Shown here in pieces: positions 52,292-61,274 of a stretch of DNA of 64,000 nt. A model generated the notes under the pieces. It ran no database searches, had not been told where the DNA came from, and worked only from the letters and a program-made list of their open reading frames with translations. This stretch comes from Spirosoma agri. Lineage in GTDB: Bacteria > Bacteroidota > Bacteroidia > Cytophagales > Spirosomataceae. The translations under genes were made by a program, and so were the position numbers. The stretch spans positions 1 to 64,000 of the forward strand of contig NZ_JAAGNZ010000003.1 in the NCBI RefSeq assembly GCF_010747415.1, read 5' to 3'. Every line of letters starts with the position of its first letter. Positions within the stretch are counted from its first letter, which is position 1.

Positions 52292-55200
52292 TTACTCGGC
52301 TTTGAGTAATGTAATGGTATTTGCCTGGGTAGGGGTGGCGACCCGTAAAAGCAGTGTTCCGACGGGTTGCCGACCAACATCGAACGTATACCTTTCTATG
52401 GAGCCGGACTGCTCTATTCGGTGTGAACTGACCACCGTACCCCGTGTATTTACAATGTGCAGCTGTAGCGGCTGGCCGGCTGCTCCCGTTATTTCTATAT
52501 ACACACGCCCGTCGGTAATCGGATTGCCTAGTACCCGAATGACCATTGAATTTTGAGTGCCAATCTCTTTGGCCATTCTTTCCTGAACGTCAGCTTTAAA
52601 ACCGCAGGCAGCCAGCCAGTTATAAACAAAACTGGCTTCGCCAGTCGTGCCCGATTGCGTGGCTTTGAGCGTGATGGTTGGGTTGTCGACATAGATACTC
52701 AGCACGTAGGGACCCGCTGTGGTGGTAGGCAGCATTTCGTTCACGACCGAGAAACTAATCGGTTGGCCACTGGTTCCACTATACTGAGGCAGGAAGGTGA
52801 GCGAACGACGGTTGGGGTCACCCACTACGGGTATACAACCTACCGTCGTCACTCCCGTGATGGCGAAGGCTCCGCCAGGCGGGGGCGGAGTCGTACCGCA
52901 GGCAGCCAGCCAGTTATAAACAAAACTGGCTTCGCCAGTCGTGCCCGATTGGGTAGCTTTGAGCGTGATGGTTGGGTTGTCGACATAGATACTCAGCATA
53001 TAGGGACCCGCTGCGGTGGTAGGCAGCATTTCGTTCACGACCGAGAAACTAATCGGTTGGCCACTGGTTCCACTGTACTGAGGCAGGAAGGTGAGCGAAC
53101 GACGGTTGGGGTCACCCACTACGGGTATACAACCTACCGTCGTCACTCCCGTGATGGCGAAGGAAGTCGTGACGCGGTCTTTGATGGTGACGGTCGTTGT
53201 CAGATTGTCGGGATCCGGATCATAGCTATCGCTGTCAAGCAGCGTGATAACAACGGTCTCGTCGTTCTCAACGAGGTCATCCTCTAATGGATCTAATTCT
53301 TCCGTCACAACTGTCTGCCCTTCGGCAAACACTATTGAGGTGGGAAGCGTCGTAAAATCAACCCCGTTGGTGGCCGTACCTTCAATTGTGTAGTTGACCA
53401 CCAGCGTTCCCTGTCCGCTACTGCGCTCGAACTGGATGAACCCTGGATCAGTAGCCGCCCGTCGGCCTCCCGGAGTTGCCAGCCGCCCGTTGCCGTTCGA
53501 GCCGCCTTCGGACGCGCTGGGATCCGTGCTGCTCACTTTAACAATAGGTGCTCCCGTGAGTACAACTGGATCGCCGATCGTGAAATTGGCATTCGATATA
53601 TCGAAGAAAATGGTGTTGCTGCCTGCTATTTTGATCCGGGCCTGGGTCGTTCGTACATCCGGAAACCGGACACTGGCAGTCCCCGTATTCGGCGCATCAG
53701 CCAGCAGGACTATGGGAAAGGTTTGCCCGCCATCAGTCGATAGTAAGATGTTTACAGCAGCACAGTTCACGGGCGGGGCCGTTGTGTTGGCTACGTTCCA
53801 GCTAATGGTCTGAACCGAGTTGGCGGGGTGCGTACCCGACAGATTGGTCGTCTCCAGAAATGGGCCCGAGTTACCATCAATGGTTACGGTCACTCCCTGA
53901 AATGTTACGCCCCCCACGTTGTCGCGCACCGTGAGTACGTGGGTCGTGGCCACACCGACCGAAGGAAGCTTATCGCCTTTGGCATAGTTTGATCCGTCTA
54001 GGATGGCCTCCAGCCGGGGATACGTACGGACGCTGTTTGGAACAGGTTCGTAGCTTCGAAAAAAGGGGGGCTTTGCCGTGTTAGCTAGTACGGTATTGTT
54101 AGGTACCTCAAGGCCGATGTTCGTACCTTCCCAGGAATAGGTTAGTTTGTCTGCCGCATCGGCATCAGCGGCCGTCGCCGACAAGGAGAACGGTGTAGAC
54201 CGTGGAATGGTGACGTTCGAAGGGAAGTTACTGATTACCGGTACCGCGTTGTTTAGTTGGGTGCTGGTGAAACAAGCTAGGGTGCCAATGTAGGCAACTG
54301 CCTGCTGATAGCTGACGGTATGGAAGTTCAGAAACGGCTGATACTTTGGAGTTTCATAGTCATCGTTCGAAGCCGGATTGTTGGAGGAGGCAGGACAGGT
54401 GAAGCCGTAGCTCATGATCGTCGTACCGGCACCGGGTTCAACGGAGGTCGTAGATTCGCGGGTGGTACAGGCCCCTAGAGAGCTGTTGAAGGTATGGGTC
54501 ATACCGAATTGGTGCCCCACTTCATGGTTGAAGGCCTGATCATCGAAGACGGGGGCAAACGAGCCGTCGCCTACGCCCGTGTAGGCCCGCGCTTTTCTAC
54601 TCGTTATGCAGACCGTTTCTAGAGACGCAAGTCCCTCACCAGAACCACCGCCGTAACCCAGTACGTGTCCAATATCGTAGTTGGCGTCCTTAATGATGTC
54701 GTCCAAAACAACCTGATTGCGGGGGAGTGCCTTACCACCACCATCTCCATCAACGTAGCCTCCGTCCGACTGGTCGGTGAATATGGTGTTGGTGCCGCTC
54801 ACTAACGTGAAGGCGACGCTCAACTCCCGCCGATATACCGCGTTCAGCCGGTTTACATAGCCAACCACCGCATTAAACGAGCCATCTACGGTTTTTCCTC
54901 CTTTGGTGTTCGTAAATCCTTTCGTGGCAGCTACGGCCAGCCGGAAGGTGCGTAGGGTTGTCCCGGTATTGTTGAGGGCTGCGCGGGCGTTTGCCGCCGA
55001 CCTGCCGGGCAGCGCATCTACGGCAGGGGCTAACGTACCGCATTTGCCCAGATTACCAAAGGGTTTGACGGGATCACTTTTTTTTACATCACGGGCAAAA
55101 TACGTCGCGTAACGCTGGTCGCCGGAGTCACCGGTAACCTTTGTTACATAGACGGCACCGTTACTGACGCCTAAAACGATGGCATCGAAGCCGCTGGAGG

Positions 55201-55621
55201 TTAAACTGAGCCGAATTGTGTAGGCCGGGTGCGTAGTACCCGTTCCGGTATAGGTTTTAATATCGGGGTGCTGCGCGGCTACGGCTGGTGCCAGAACAGG
55301 TGATTCCGCCATCACAAACAGTTCGGTGGTGCCATCGGGCAGCGGTATAGCAAGCCGGAGCGGGGTGGTGGTTACCCGGTTTTCGAGGGGTGCTTTCGCC
55401 AGATAGTCGCGCAGGGCGGACGTTTTGAGCTGGTACATCCCGTACTTTTCAATTGCTTCGAGACCGGGCGCAGCCAGCCGGGCCTGCGCGGTTGTGAGGG
55501 GAACAAAGAAGCCATCCTGCGCGAAGGCAACTCCCCCGCTGAAAAGGAGCCAAACAAACAACGCGGACAGAATCGGGCGGGCACTCAGTTGGCCACGAAC
55601 ATAATTGGTAGCGTTTCGCAT
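52292..55621 (-). CDS. T9SS-secreted reprolysin-like metalloprotease with Calx-beta and duplicated modules
   Basis: The 1109-residue protein has a signal peptide (about 1-34), a propeptide-like region, and a metzincin zinc site HEVGHQFGMTH (residues 366-376, the HExxHxxGxxH pattern) followed by the Met-turn-like TIMSYGF. Then come Ig/cadherin-like segments, a Calx-beta domain (about 740-830, DDLVENDETVVITLLDSD), two nearly identical modules of about 90 residues with FLPQYSG and PISFSVVNE, and a T9SS sorting domain. It is expected to be an exported zinc protease. The modules are encoded by a 294-bp tandem duplication. Confidence 0.88.
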   Translation of the reverse strand: MRNATNYVRGQLSARPILSALFVWLLFSGGVAFAQDGFFVPLTTAQARLAAPGLEAIEKYGMYQLKTSALRDYLAKAPLENRVTTTPLRLAIPLPDGTTELFVMAESPVLAPAVAAQHPDIKTYTGTGTTHPAYTIRLSLTSSGFDAIVLGVSNGAVYVTKVTGDSGDQRYATYFARDVKKSDPVKPFGNLGKCGTLAPAVDALPGRSAANARAALNNTGTTLRTFRLAVAATKGFTNTKGGKTVDGSFNAVVGYVNRLNAVYRRELSVAFTLVSGTNTIFTDQSDGGYVDGDGGGKALPRNQVVLDDIIKDANYDIGHVLGYGGGSGEGLASLETVCITSRKARAYTGVGDGSFAPVFDDQAFNHEVGHQFGMTHTFNSSLGACTTRESTTSVEPGAGTTIMSYGFTCPASSNNPASNDDYETPKYQPFLNFHTVSYQQAVAYIGTLACFTSTQLNNAVPVISNFPSNVTIPRSTPFSLSATAADADAADKLTYSWEGTNIGLEVPNNTVLANTAKPPFFRSYEPVPNSVRTYPRLEAILDGSNYAKGDKLPSVGVATTHVLTVRDNVGGVTFQGVTVTIDGNSGPFLETTNLSGTHPANSVQTISWNVANTTAPPVNCAAVNILLSTDGGQTFPIVLLADAPNTGTASVRFPDVRTTQARIKIAGSNTIFFDISNANFTIGDPVVLTGAPIVKVSSTDPSASEGGSNGNGRLATPGGRRAATDPGFIQFERSSGQGTLVVNYTIEGTATNGVDFTTLPTSIVFAEGQTVVTEELDPLEDDLVENDETVVITLLDSDSYDPDPDNLTTTVTIKDRVTTSFAITGVTTVGCIPVVGDPNRRSLTFLPQYSGTSGQPISFSVVNEMLPTTAAGPYMLSIYVDNPTITLKATQSGTTGEASFVYNWLAACGTTPPPPGGAFAITGVTTVGCIPVVGDPNRRSLTFLPQYSGTSGQPISFSVVNEMLPTTTAGPYVLSIYVDNPTITLKATQSGTTGEASFVYNWLAACGFKADVQERMAKEIGTQNSMVIRVLGNPITDGRVYIEITGAAGQPLQLHIVNTRGTVVSSHRIEQSGSIERYTFDVGRQPVGTLLLRVATPTQANTITLLKAE
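52604..53163 (-). repeat. 294-bp tandem duplication inside the metalloprotease gene
   Basis: Bases 52604-52869 and 52898-53163 are nearly identical (a handful of differences over 266 bases) at an offset of exactly 294 bases (98 codons). The unit encodes the PQYSG/SFSVVNE module. Low divergence indicates recent duplication or gene conversion. Confidence 0.9.
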
Positions 55622-55673
55622 ATACAGAGTTGGGTAATTGTTTATGTTAGTTTATAAAGCTGAAACAGGTAAT

Positions 55674-55922
55674 CTAAAGCGATGTGGTGCCTGTGATTGC
55701 TGAATGACAATCGATTTCGTTACGGGTCCGGACCGGGTCGCCCCCCGTCGGAAAGGCAGGCCAGTCTTTGTCTCCTATGGCACAGATCTGGTCGATGTAG
55801 GTTTTGTACGTCCGCGCTTTGTACCGGGCCAGTAAGGCTTTAAAGGATTGGGGTAGACTGAACGAGTCGGGCGAGCGGGCAGGCTTAACCAACGAATTAG
55901 GTAGATTTTGAGCTGGTTGCAT
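55674..55922 (-). CDS. Short hypothetical protein
   Basis: An 82-codon frame lies 52 bases upstream of the metalloprotease gene on the same strand. The product is basic in the middle (FKALLARYKARTYKTYIDQI) and has no signal peptide or known motif. The position suggests a leader gene of the same transcript, but coding is uncertain. Confidence 0.4.
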   Translation of the reverse strand: MQPAQNLPNSLVKPARSPDSFSLPQSFKALLARYKARTYKTYIDQICAIGDKDWPAFPTGGDPVRTRNEIDCHSAITGTTSL

Positions 55923-56066
55923 TACTTGAGTGGGTTTAATCGCCTGGATTTTGCTTAATGGATAGTTTTACGCCTTAGTTGGCTGATAATCTGAATATTG
56001 CTAACGGTAACTGAGAAAAAGAACAGTGTTATTATTTTGGCAGTAGAGCGGCCAAAGGTCATTTTT

Positions 56067-56477
56067 CTATTTTGCTCGTTTGGCCGTTACCTGCGATCCC
56101 ATAAAGTCCACCTGCAGGTTGTCATCATCGACTTTGATCAGTGTCATTGGTACATCCCTGGCCGTAATTTGCTGCGTAGCGAACCCCGGATTGATCGCCG
56201 TGTCAAAGAGAATAAACAGCTCGTTAGCACGCTCCTCCTGCACTCTAGCGTTAATGATTTTTTCAGAGCCCAGATGGATGGTGAGTTTTCCTTCCTTTCT
56301 GACTATGTCAATCCAAAGAGTTGCTTCCTGTACTTCCCCTCTTGGGCCAACGTCAGGTGAGACTGGAAGAGCGGCTTTCCATTTACCGGCAAACGAGTCG
56401 TGGGGGGCGGGGGCCTGTGAATAACTGTTGACAGTTACGCCCAAAATCAGCAGAATAAGAAGAGTGACTTTTTTCAT
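56067..56477 (-). CDS. Secreted hypothetical protein
   Basis: The 136-residue protein has a signal peptide (MKKVTLLILLILGVTVNSYS) and a beta-rich body, SFAGKWKAALPVSPD and ATLWIDIVRKEGKLTIHLG, that resembles lipocalin-like proteins in which a G-x-W strand opens the fold. No Cys is present after the signal. Part of the minus-strand series of small exported proteins at 51-60 kb. Lipocalin-like character is a guess. Confidence 0.65.
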   Translation of the reverse strand: MKKVTLLILLILGVTVNSYSQAPAPHDSFAGKWKAALPVSPDVGPRGEVQEATLWIDIVRKEGKLTIHLGSEKIINARVQEERANELFILFDTAINPGFATQQITARDVPMTLIKVDDDNLQVDFMGSQVTAKRAK

Positions 56478-56640
56478 GAGTGAACTTAATCAGGGTGAAA
56501 ACAAGGGAAATGGCCGGGGTAAACAGTACTGATTTTTCACCCTTCGGCGACGGTATTAGTCCGTTAGGCAACCACCTGATCACCCAGCCTGGACTACATG
56601 AATAAACTCGGGTAAGTGGTTGGCGTTGTCTTTCCACAGA

Positions 56641-57144
56641 TCACTTTTCCCATAGCACTCGCCCTTCCCTATCAAAAATCTGCAGTTTGCCAGTGAAGTC
56701 CATTACGAGCCGTTTGCCGATGGAGGCTGACACAGTTGATGCCCAAAGAACCTTGTTAGCTGAATCACGCACGACCAAATCCCCATCTGGCAGGAATTCC
56801 AGTTCTTTGGCCGAACCAGAAAATGGTATCGACCACACCTGCTTCGTATCCGTATGAGGAATGTCCATCAGCATTCCCGTAACTATCCTTTCCATGACTA
56901 ATGCGTTATTTTTCAAGGTTAGGCTAGCCGCTCCTCCAATCGCTGCATTACCAATAGTCACTGGCTGATCTACAGCCAGTTTGACCATGCGGTCAAAGAC
57001 AAGATGTTGAGGTATTTGGGCTGGACCATCATTCCTGTCGCCGGCAAGCGTTGACGTCTCCTTCACTACGTTACCCATCTGAGCAAACGTAACGGTGGTA
57101 CTAAACAGCAGTAGCGAGCACGTCACAACAAAATAGTTCTTCAT
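56641..57144 (-). CDS. Secreted protein with a bulb-lectin-like segment
   Basis: The 167-residue protein has a signal peptide (ending VTFAQ). Its C-terminal half contains LEFLPDGDLVVRDSANKVLW and later LVMDFTGKLQIFDREGRVLW, two repeats of the DGxLVVxD...LW pattern seen in bulb-type (B-lectin) domains. Such domains bind mannose in plants and some bacteriocins, but similar repeats are used structurally, so sugar binding is not certain. It could be an exported carbohydrate-binding or surface protein. Confidence 0.6.
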   Translation of the reverse strand: MKNYFVVTCSLLLFSTTVTFAQMGNVVKETSTLAGDRNDGPAQIPQHLVFDRMVKLAVDQPVTIGNAAIGGAASLTLKNNALVMERIVTGMLMDIPHTDTKQVWSIPFSGSAKELEFLPDGDLVVRDSANKVLWASTVSASIGKRLVMDFTGKLQIFDREGRVLWEK

Positions 57145-57281
57145 AAATAGATGGATTAATTAAAAAAACAGGGTGAGAGCTCAATACCAGCCAGACCCGT
57201 CTGAATGAATAGTTTTGACTGGTATCATTCGTTGGTTACCGTGTAAAATCGGTAACCAACGGCTAATCAGTTTTTTGCGGA

Positions 57282-58064
57282 TCACTGAGGTCGACGGTAC
57301 CGGATGGTTTTACCAGTACTGCCCTGCGTGACTTCCAGCACGGTGGCCGAAAGATTGACGATCCCCTGGCAATCGATGTCGAATTCGCCGGCCGTTGTGA
57401 AACAGCCGTATGTACCCGCCTTACCATTGCAGGCAGTGCCCCCGCAGTCGGCAACATACGTGAATGTGCTGGTCACTCGTTGCTGACCCTCGTAGTAGGT
57501 CGTCAGGACTGGGCCTTTGATAACGAAACGACTTTTCGGATCGTCCACTGCCTGCCAGCTACCCTGAAGTAATGCCACAACAGCGGTTGCAGAATGGGTG
57601 GCCGTGGTTGCGTCAGTGGCTTCACCCAAAATGCTCCCTTCATACAGGTCCGTTTCCCCGGGTCCGGTCAGCATATACATGCCTTTCCACTGGCGTAGTG
57701 TCAACGTATCGAGTAGCCAGATACCCGCATCGTCGCCGGGTGATCTGGTTAGTAACCGGCCGGCTGACTCACCGGGCAGAAAAATCTCAGCCTGTGCGTC
57801 CTCGTCCGGTGATGCAAACACCAGGTAAGCTGCTGCGCCTGCCCTCGTCTTTGCGGGAGCCAGTTTAATACCCGCGTCAGACAGCCGGATGCATCTTTTC
57901 TGCACCGCTGACCATTGATAGCCCGCCGACCGGTTGCAGCCGTGTTCCTCCTGATCGGTACCCACCACAACGGTGGTGTCGGCTGTGGACGCAGCCGTTT
58001 CTTTCTTGGTGGAGCAGGCGGTCAGTCCGATGGCCAGGGCAAGCAGATACGTAAATTTCAGCAT
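57282..58064 (-). CDS. Lipoprotein with a Cys-rich N-terminal segment and C-terminal NlpE-like strands
   Basis: The 260-residue protein has a lipoprotein signal (lipobox LTAC at about 14-17). The segment CNRSAGYQWSAVQKRCIRL occurs as a repeated motif in Bacteroidota lipoproteins. It is followed by LVFASPDEDAQAEIFLPG and a LYEGSI strand reminiscent of NlpE-type or META-like domains, and finally a C-terminal beta domain (about 165-260, LLQGSWQAVDDPKSRFVIKG) that looks lipocalin-like. It may bind a small ligand in the envelope. Confidence 0.6.
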   Translation of the reverse strand: MLKFTYLLALAIGLTACSTKKETAASTADTTVVVGTDQEEHGCNRSAGYQWSAVQKRCIRLSDAGIKLAPAKTRAGAAAYLVFASPDEDAQAEIFLPGESAGRLLTRSPGDDAGIWLLDTLTLRQWKGMYMLTGPGETDLYEGSILGEATDATTATHSATAVVALLQGSWQAVDDPKSRFVIKGPVLTTYYEGQQRVTSTFTYVADCGGTACNGKAGTYGCFTTAGEFDIDCQGIVNLSATVLEVTQGSTGKTIRYRRPQ

Positions 58065-58151
58065 AACAGGGGGTGTTCAATATCCGTAAAATCAGTCAGG
58101 TACGTGTATTCGGTTCGGTGAAAAGCGAGACCGATTGACCGGGGCAATACC

Positions 58152-59279
58152 TTAGTGACCAATGGGTTTTACGATCTCGCGGGCTTCGTCAATATCAATA
58201 CGGATGTATTCCGAATCATCTTTATTGAATTCTTTGGCGTGGGCCAGGTAATCCTTTTTAGCTACGGCTCCTGCCTCGCGCAGACTGGTCATTGCCTGTT
58301 TCCGGGCCTGTTCCGAACCGGCCTTCAAACTCGCCAGGCCGGCATCGCCGATAGCTGTTGTCTCGATGTAGTAAGGCTTCGTTTTTTTGTCGTCCAGGTA
58401 AAGGCCCATGTAGCAGTGGCCGGGTACTTTAACCAGAAACGTATGCAGATCAATTGCTTTCAGCACGGAACATAAAAACACGGACCCATCGACGCAGTTG
58501 GCCTGGCTATTCTTAAGCACATCATTCAGGCTCCGGACCCGTTGCGAAAGCACCGACTGGCTGCTGCTACTGGTGTTGGTGATGCTGCTATACCGGATAC
58601 CCCGGTGGCCCATAGCGGCCCATATGGCGGCCACCTGACTGATAACCTCGGCCTCGGTGCCCTGATAGCCGGCAAAACTGCTGACAATACCTGTTTTGAG
58701 GGCCTCCTTCAGGAACTCGTCGATGCGCGGGTCGTCTTCGTTAACGTAGGCCGCGAACATATACCCTAGGTCTTCTTCCTGCTCGTTTTCTTCATCGGCT
58801 ACGTAGAACGGACATTCCGAGACAGAGCGCAGGCTGATCGTCTGAGTTTTCTGGCCCACTTTCTGGCCATTGACCGACAAAACGAAAACCAGGTTGACTG
58901 GCCCCGGCTGCGTCCGGCTGCGCATAAAGTCGTATTTGTAGTTGATCTTGGGATAAACGCCGTAGCTGCCTTTTTCCAGCTTTCCCTGATACACGCTGTA
59001 GGTGTTGATTTCGGAGGGTAGCAACTCAATCTTTATATCGGCCCGCCGGTCAAGGTCTAGTTCAACGGCGATCTGCGAGGTGCCGTCCTGGTTGATGAGG
59101 TAAAATGGCTGACCATCTACCTGAAGCGTATCATCCTCATTATCGTCCCAGCCCGCGTGGGCCAAGATGTAGGATGGGAAAAGCATGTTGTCCATTATAA
59201 CGCCGGTCTGCCAGTCTTTTACCTGGGCACTGGCCATACTGCTGACAAACAGGGCGAACCCCGTCAGATATTTGTACAT
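58152..59279 (-). CDS. Secreted transglutaminase-like superfamily protein
   Basis: The ATG at 59279 is chosen because a signal peptide follows directly (MYKYLTGFALFVSSMASAQ); the longer frame to 59417 adds 46 residues without an export signal. The 375-residue protein has beta-rich N-terminal segments and a transglutaminase-like core with NCVDGSVFLCSVLK (catalytic Cys) and VPGHCYMGLYLDD (catalytic His). The family cleaves or cross-links peptides or carries only the fold. Location is periplasmic or extracellular. Confidence 0.7.
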   Translation of the reverse strand: MYKYLTGFALFVSSMASAQVKDWQTGVIMDNMLFPSYILAHAGWDDNEDDTLQVDGQPFYLINQDGTSQIAVELDLDRRADIKIELLPSEINTYSVYQGKLEKGSYGVYPKINYKYDFMRSRTQPGPVNLVFVLSVNGQKVGQKTQTISLRSVSECPFYVADEENEQEEDLGYMFAAYVNEDDPRIDEFLKEALKTGIVSSFAGYQGTEAEVISQVAAIWAAMGHRGIRYSSITNTSSSSQSVLSQRVRSLNDVLKNSQANCVDGSVFLCSVLKAIDLHTFLVKVPGHCYMGLYLDDKKTKPYYIETTAIGDAGLASLKAGSEQARKQAMTSLREAGAVAKKDYLAHAKEFNKDDSEYIRIDIDEAREIVKPIGH

Positions 59280-59573
59280 GATGATATGTGGGTTAGATTG
59301 GATTGTCTTTGTTAGAGAAAGTAGGGACCTCTGTTGCAGACCGGTGAGATGGTGACTCAATACGATGAACCGGTGATCGACAGGGCCCGCTAAACGAGCC
59401 TGACTGCTCGCCATCAATAGGGATTTATCAAAAAAAATGGGTAATAGCTTGTCAGCTCATCCAGCTTCTAGGGCAGGACGCGACTGGCTGAACACTGCTG
59501 AAAACGCTGTAACTTTCTCACCGGCGGTGTACTGGTAATGGGTCTTGTTTAACTCAGGACGTTCACCTCGAAT

Positions 59574-60092
59574 TTACCTGACGATCCCTTCCACATACGT
59601 TTTGCTCGTGGTAACAGAAGGAGGTGTCTGCCCGTTGGAGGCACTTATAGTGATGTCGCCGGCAACACTATTTTTTGCAGCATCGGGTTTACTCCCCGTC
59701 AGCCGTACCCAAATGGTGGCAGGAAACTGTTCTATCTTCAGAGAGGGTGCATAGCCATCTGCTTCCCGCAGACTTAGTTCAAAACCCTGCGGAGCGGTTA
59801 ATACGGCATTGGCTATAGCACCATCAAGGCTGAATTTTTGAGCTGCCGAAGGTTTGCTTGATACCGTTGAAAAGTCTGTCAATTTTGCCGGTGTAGCATT
59901 CATGACAACTGCAGGGGCATGTGAATTCATAAGGTCATCCAAATTGGGTTGGCTACCTGTGGGGTTACTAGTGACCGTCCTTGGCCCCTCATTATGTTGA
60001 GGTTCTATTTGGCCCATCTGCGCGTGGGCATTGATGACTCCGCCCACAAAAAGAAGGCTCACAAGGGTTACAAAACGTGTTTTCTTCCACAT
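59574..60092 (-). CDS. Secreted hypothetical protein
   Basis: The 172-residue protein has a signal peptide (ending NAHAQ) followed by MGQIEPQHNEGP, a start resembling the mature N-terminus of the 56641 protein (MGNVVKE...). The C-terminal half is beta-rich (IWVRLTGSKPDAAKNSVAGD). No catalytic motif is seen. A candidate operator palindrome lies about 280 bases upstream at 60370. Confidence 0.65.
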   Translation of the reverse strand: MWKKTRFVTLVSLLFVGGVINAHAQMGQIEPQHNEGPRTVTSNPTGSQPNLDDLMNSHAPAVVMNATPAKLTDFSTVSSKPSAAQKFSLDGAIANAVLTAPQGFELSLREADGYAPSLKIEQFPATIWVRLTGSKPDAAKNSVAGDITISASNGQTPPSVTTSKTYVEGIVR

Positions 60093-60656
60093 AGATAAAG
60101 ATGCTGGTTTGTGTTAGGGTCAAATTGAAAAAAGTAAGAACAGGTAATGAGCTAAGGCACAAAATCAACATACGCCGGTTTGTCTGCTACTCCTTGGTGA
60201 ATGCATGGCCATCCGTGGTGGGCAGTTTTCGGTCGGGCATTTTTTGTACGAAGTAGCGGGCATGTACCCTAAGCGACACGCGGGTTTGATTGAGTAAAAA
60301 AGCGGAAAACGGCTGCCACCCCGGAGAGGCCGGCTACGGTGCAAAACAACCAGGTATTGAAGAGAGAAAAAATACCTCGGGCGAGGTATTTATGGATGTT
60401 TTGCCGTAAATAGTTTCGCTGATTCCCGCTCTAGAAGGGCGATCTAAGCCGACTGTTCGATAGAGGAATTGTCTGAGTAGAATTACCCGAATATCGTACA
60501 CAATACCGGCTTCACTCAGGCATTGATCATCCGTTGGCTAGCCTTACTATCCATCATCACAAAACAACCGGGCCGAACAGCCCGAAGCGGCAAACGCATC
60601 AACGGTTCATGCCGATCCGGCCGTCCGGACACCGGGTTCCGCGTTGACATCCCTTA
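60093..60656. other. Intergenic region with a palindromic operator candidate
   Basis: This 560-base gap lies upstream of the secreted-protein gene at 60092 and downstream of the NarL-type regulator gene. Its clear feature is the palindrome at 60370-60391; I see no gene. Confidence 0.5.
60370..60391. promoter_or_regulatory. Palindrome TACCTCG-2-CGAGGTA (copy 1)
   Basis: The core at 60373-60388 is a 7-2-7 inverted repeat, the geometry recognised by NarL-type regulators (heptamers with TAC and GTA edges). AT-rich arms extend the symmetry to 22 bases. The same motif occurs at 63362. Confidence 0.55.
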
Positions 60657-61274
60657 CTACAGGGTTTCCAGAAAGTCATAAAACGCTTTTTTGGTCATAA
60701 AGGGCAGCTTCTGGCTGATGTTCTTCCGGTGCGTCTGCACGGTGAAGTAACTTAAGCATAGCGTTTCGGCAATCTGCTCGGTCGTCATGCCCTGTTTAAC
60801 CCGCTTCAGGATTTCCACTTCACGCTTGGTCAGCCCGTGGGTTGTTCGGAGCCGATCGTCGGGGGGCGGGGCAGACTGGAGTCCGGTATCGGTCTGGATC
60901 ACCTGCTCGCCCTGCATCACCTGCCCTAACAACAGGAGTAACTGGTCGGCCGCTACGGTTTTGGCGATGTAGCCGTCCACATTCAGCGCCCTAAATCGGT
61001 CAATTTCCCGTTTTTCGGCATACATGCTGATGATTACAATTCGGCACGAACCGGGCAACTGCTGCAACTGCTCCACCACGGCCAGGCCGTCGAGATGGGG
61101 CATGCTGAAATCGACCAGTACCAGTTCCGGGGCATGACGACGGCAGGCCTCCAACGCCAGGCGGCTGTCATAGACCTGTTCCACTACCAAAAAATCAGGC
61201 GACTCGCGCAGCACCAGGCTCAGGCCGTCGTTAAAGAGCCGGTGATCATCAATAAGAATAGTTCGGGTTGGCAT
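60657..61274 (-). CDS. NarL/FixJ-family response regulator
   Basis: The start at 61274 (MPTRTILIDDH) is chosen over longer frames because it begins the receiver domain. The 205-residue protein has acidic pair DD near the start, a phospho-acceptor Asp in LVLVDFSMPHLDG, a conserved Lys in YIAKTV, and a LuxR-type HTH (LTKREVEILKRVKQG and LSYFTVQTHRKNI). It overlaps the start-distal end of the kinase gene by 26 bases, so the two are co-translated. It is a transcription factor whose likely sites are the palindromes in the flanking gaps. Confidence 0.9.
   Translation of the reverse strand: MPTRTILIDDHRLFNDGLSLVLRESPDFLVVEQVYDSRLALEACRRHAPELVLVDFSMPHLDGLAVVEQLQQLPGSCRIVIISMYAEKREIDRFRALNVDGYIAKTVAADQLLLLLGQVMQGEQVIQTDTGLQSAPPPDDRLRTTHGLTKREVEILKRVKQGMTTEQIAETLCLSYFTVQTHRKNISQKLPFMTKKAFYDFLETL

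Noticed and set aside
55998..56424. Plus-strand frames opposite the secreted-protein gene at 56067
   Set aside because: The minus-strand frame has a signal peptide and consistent context; the opposite frames do not.
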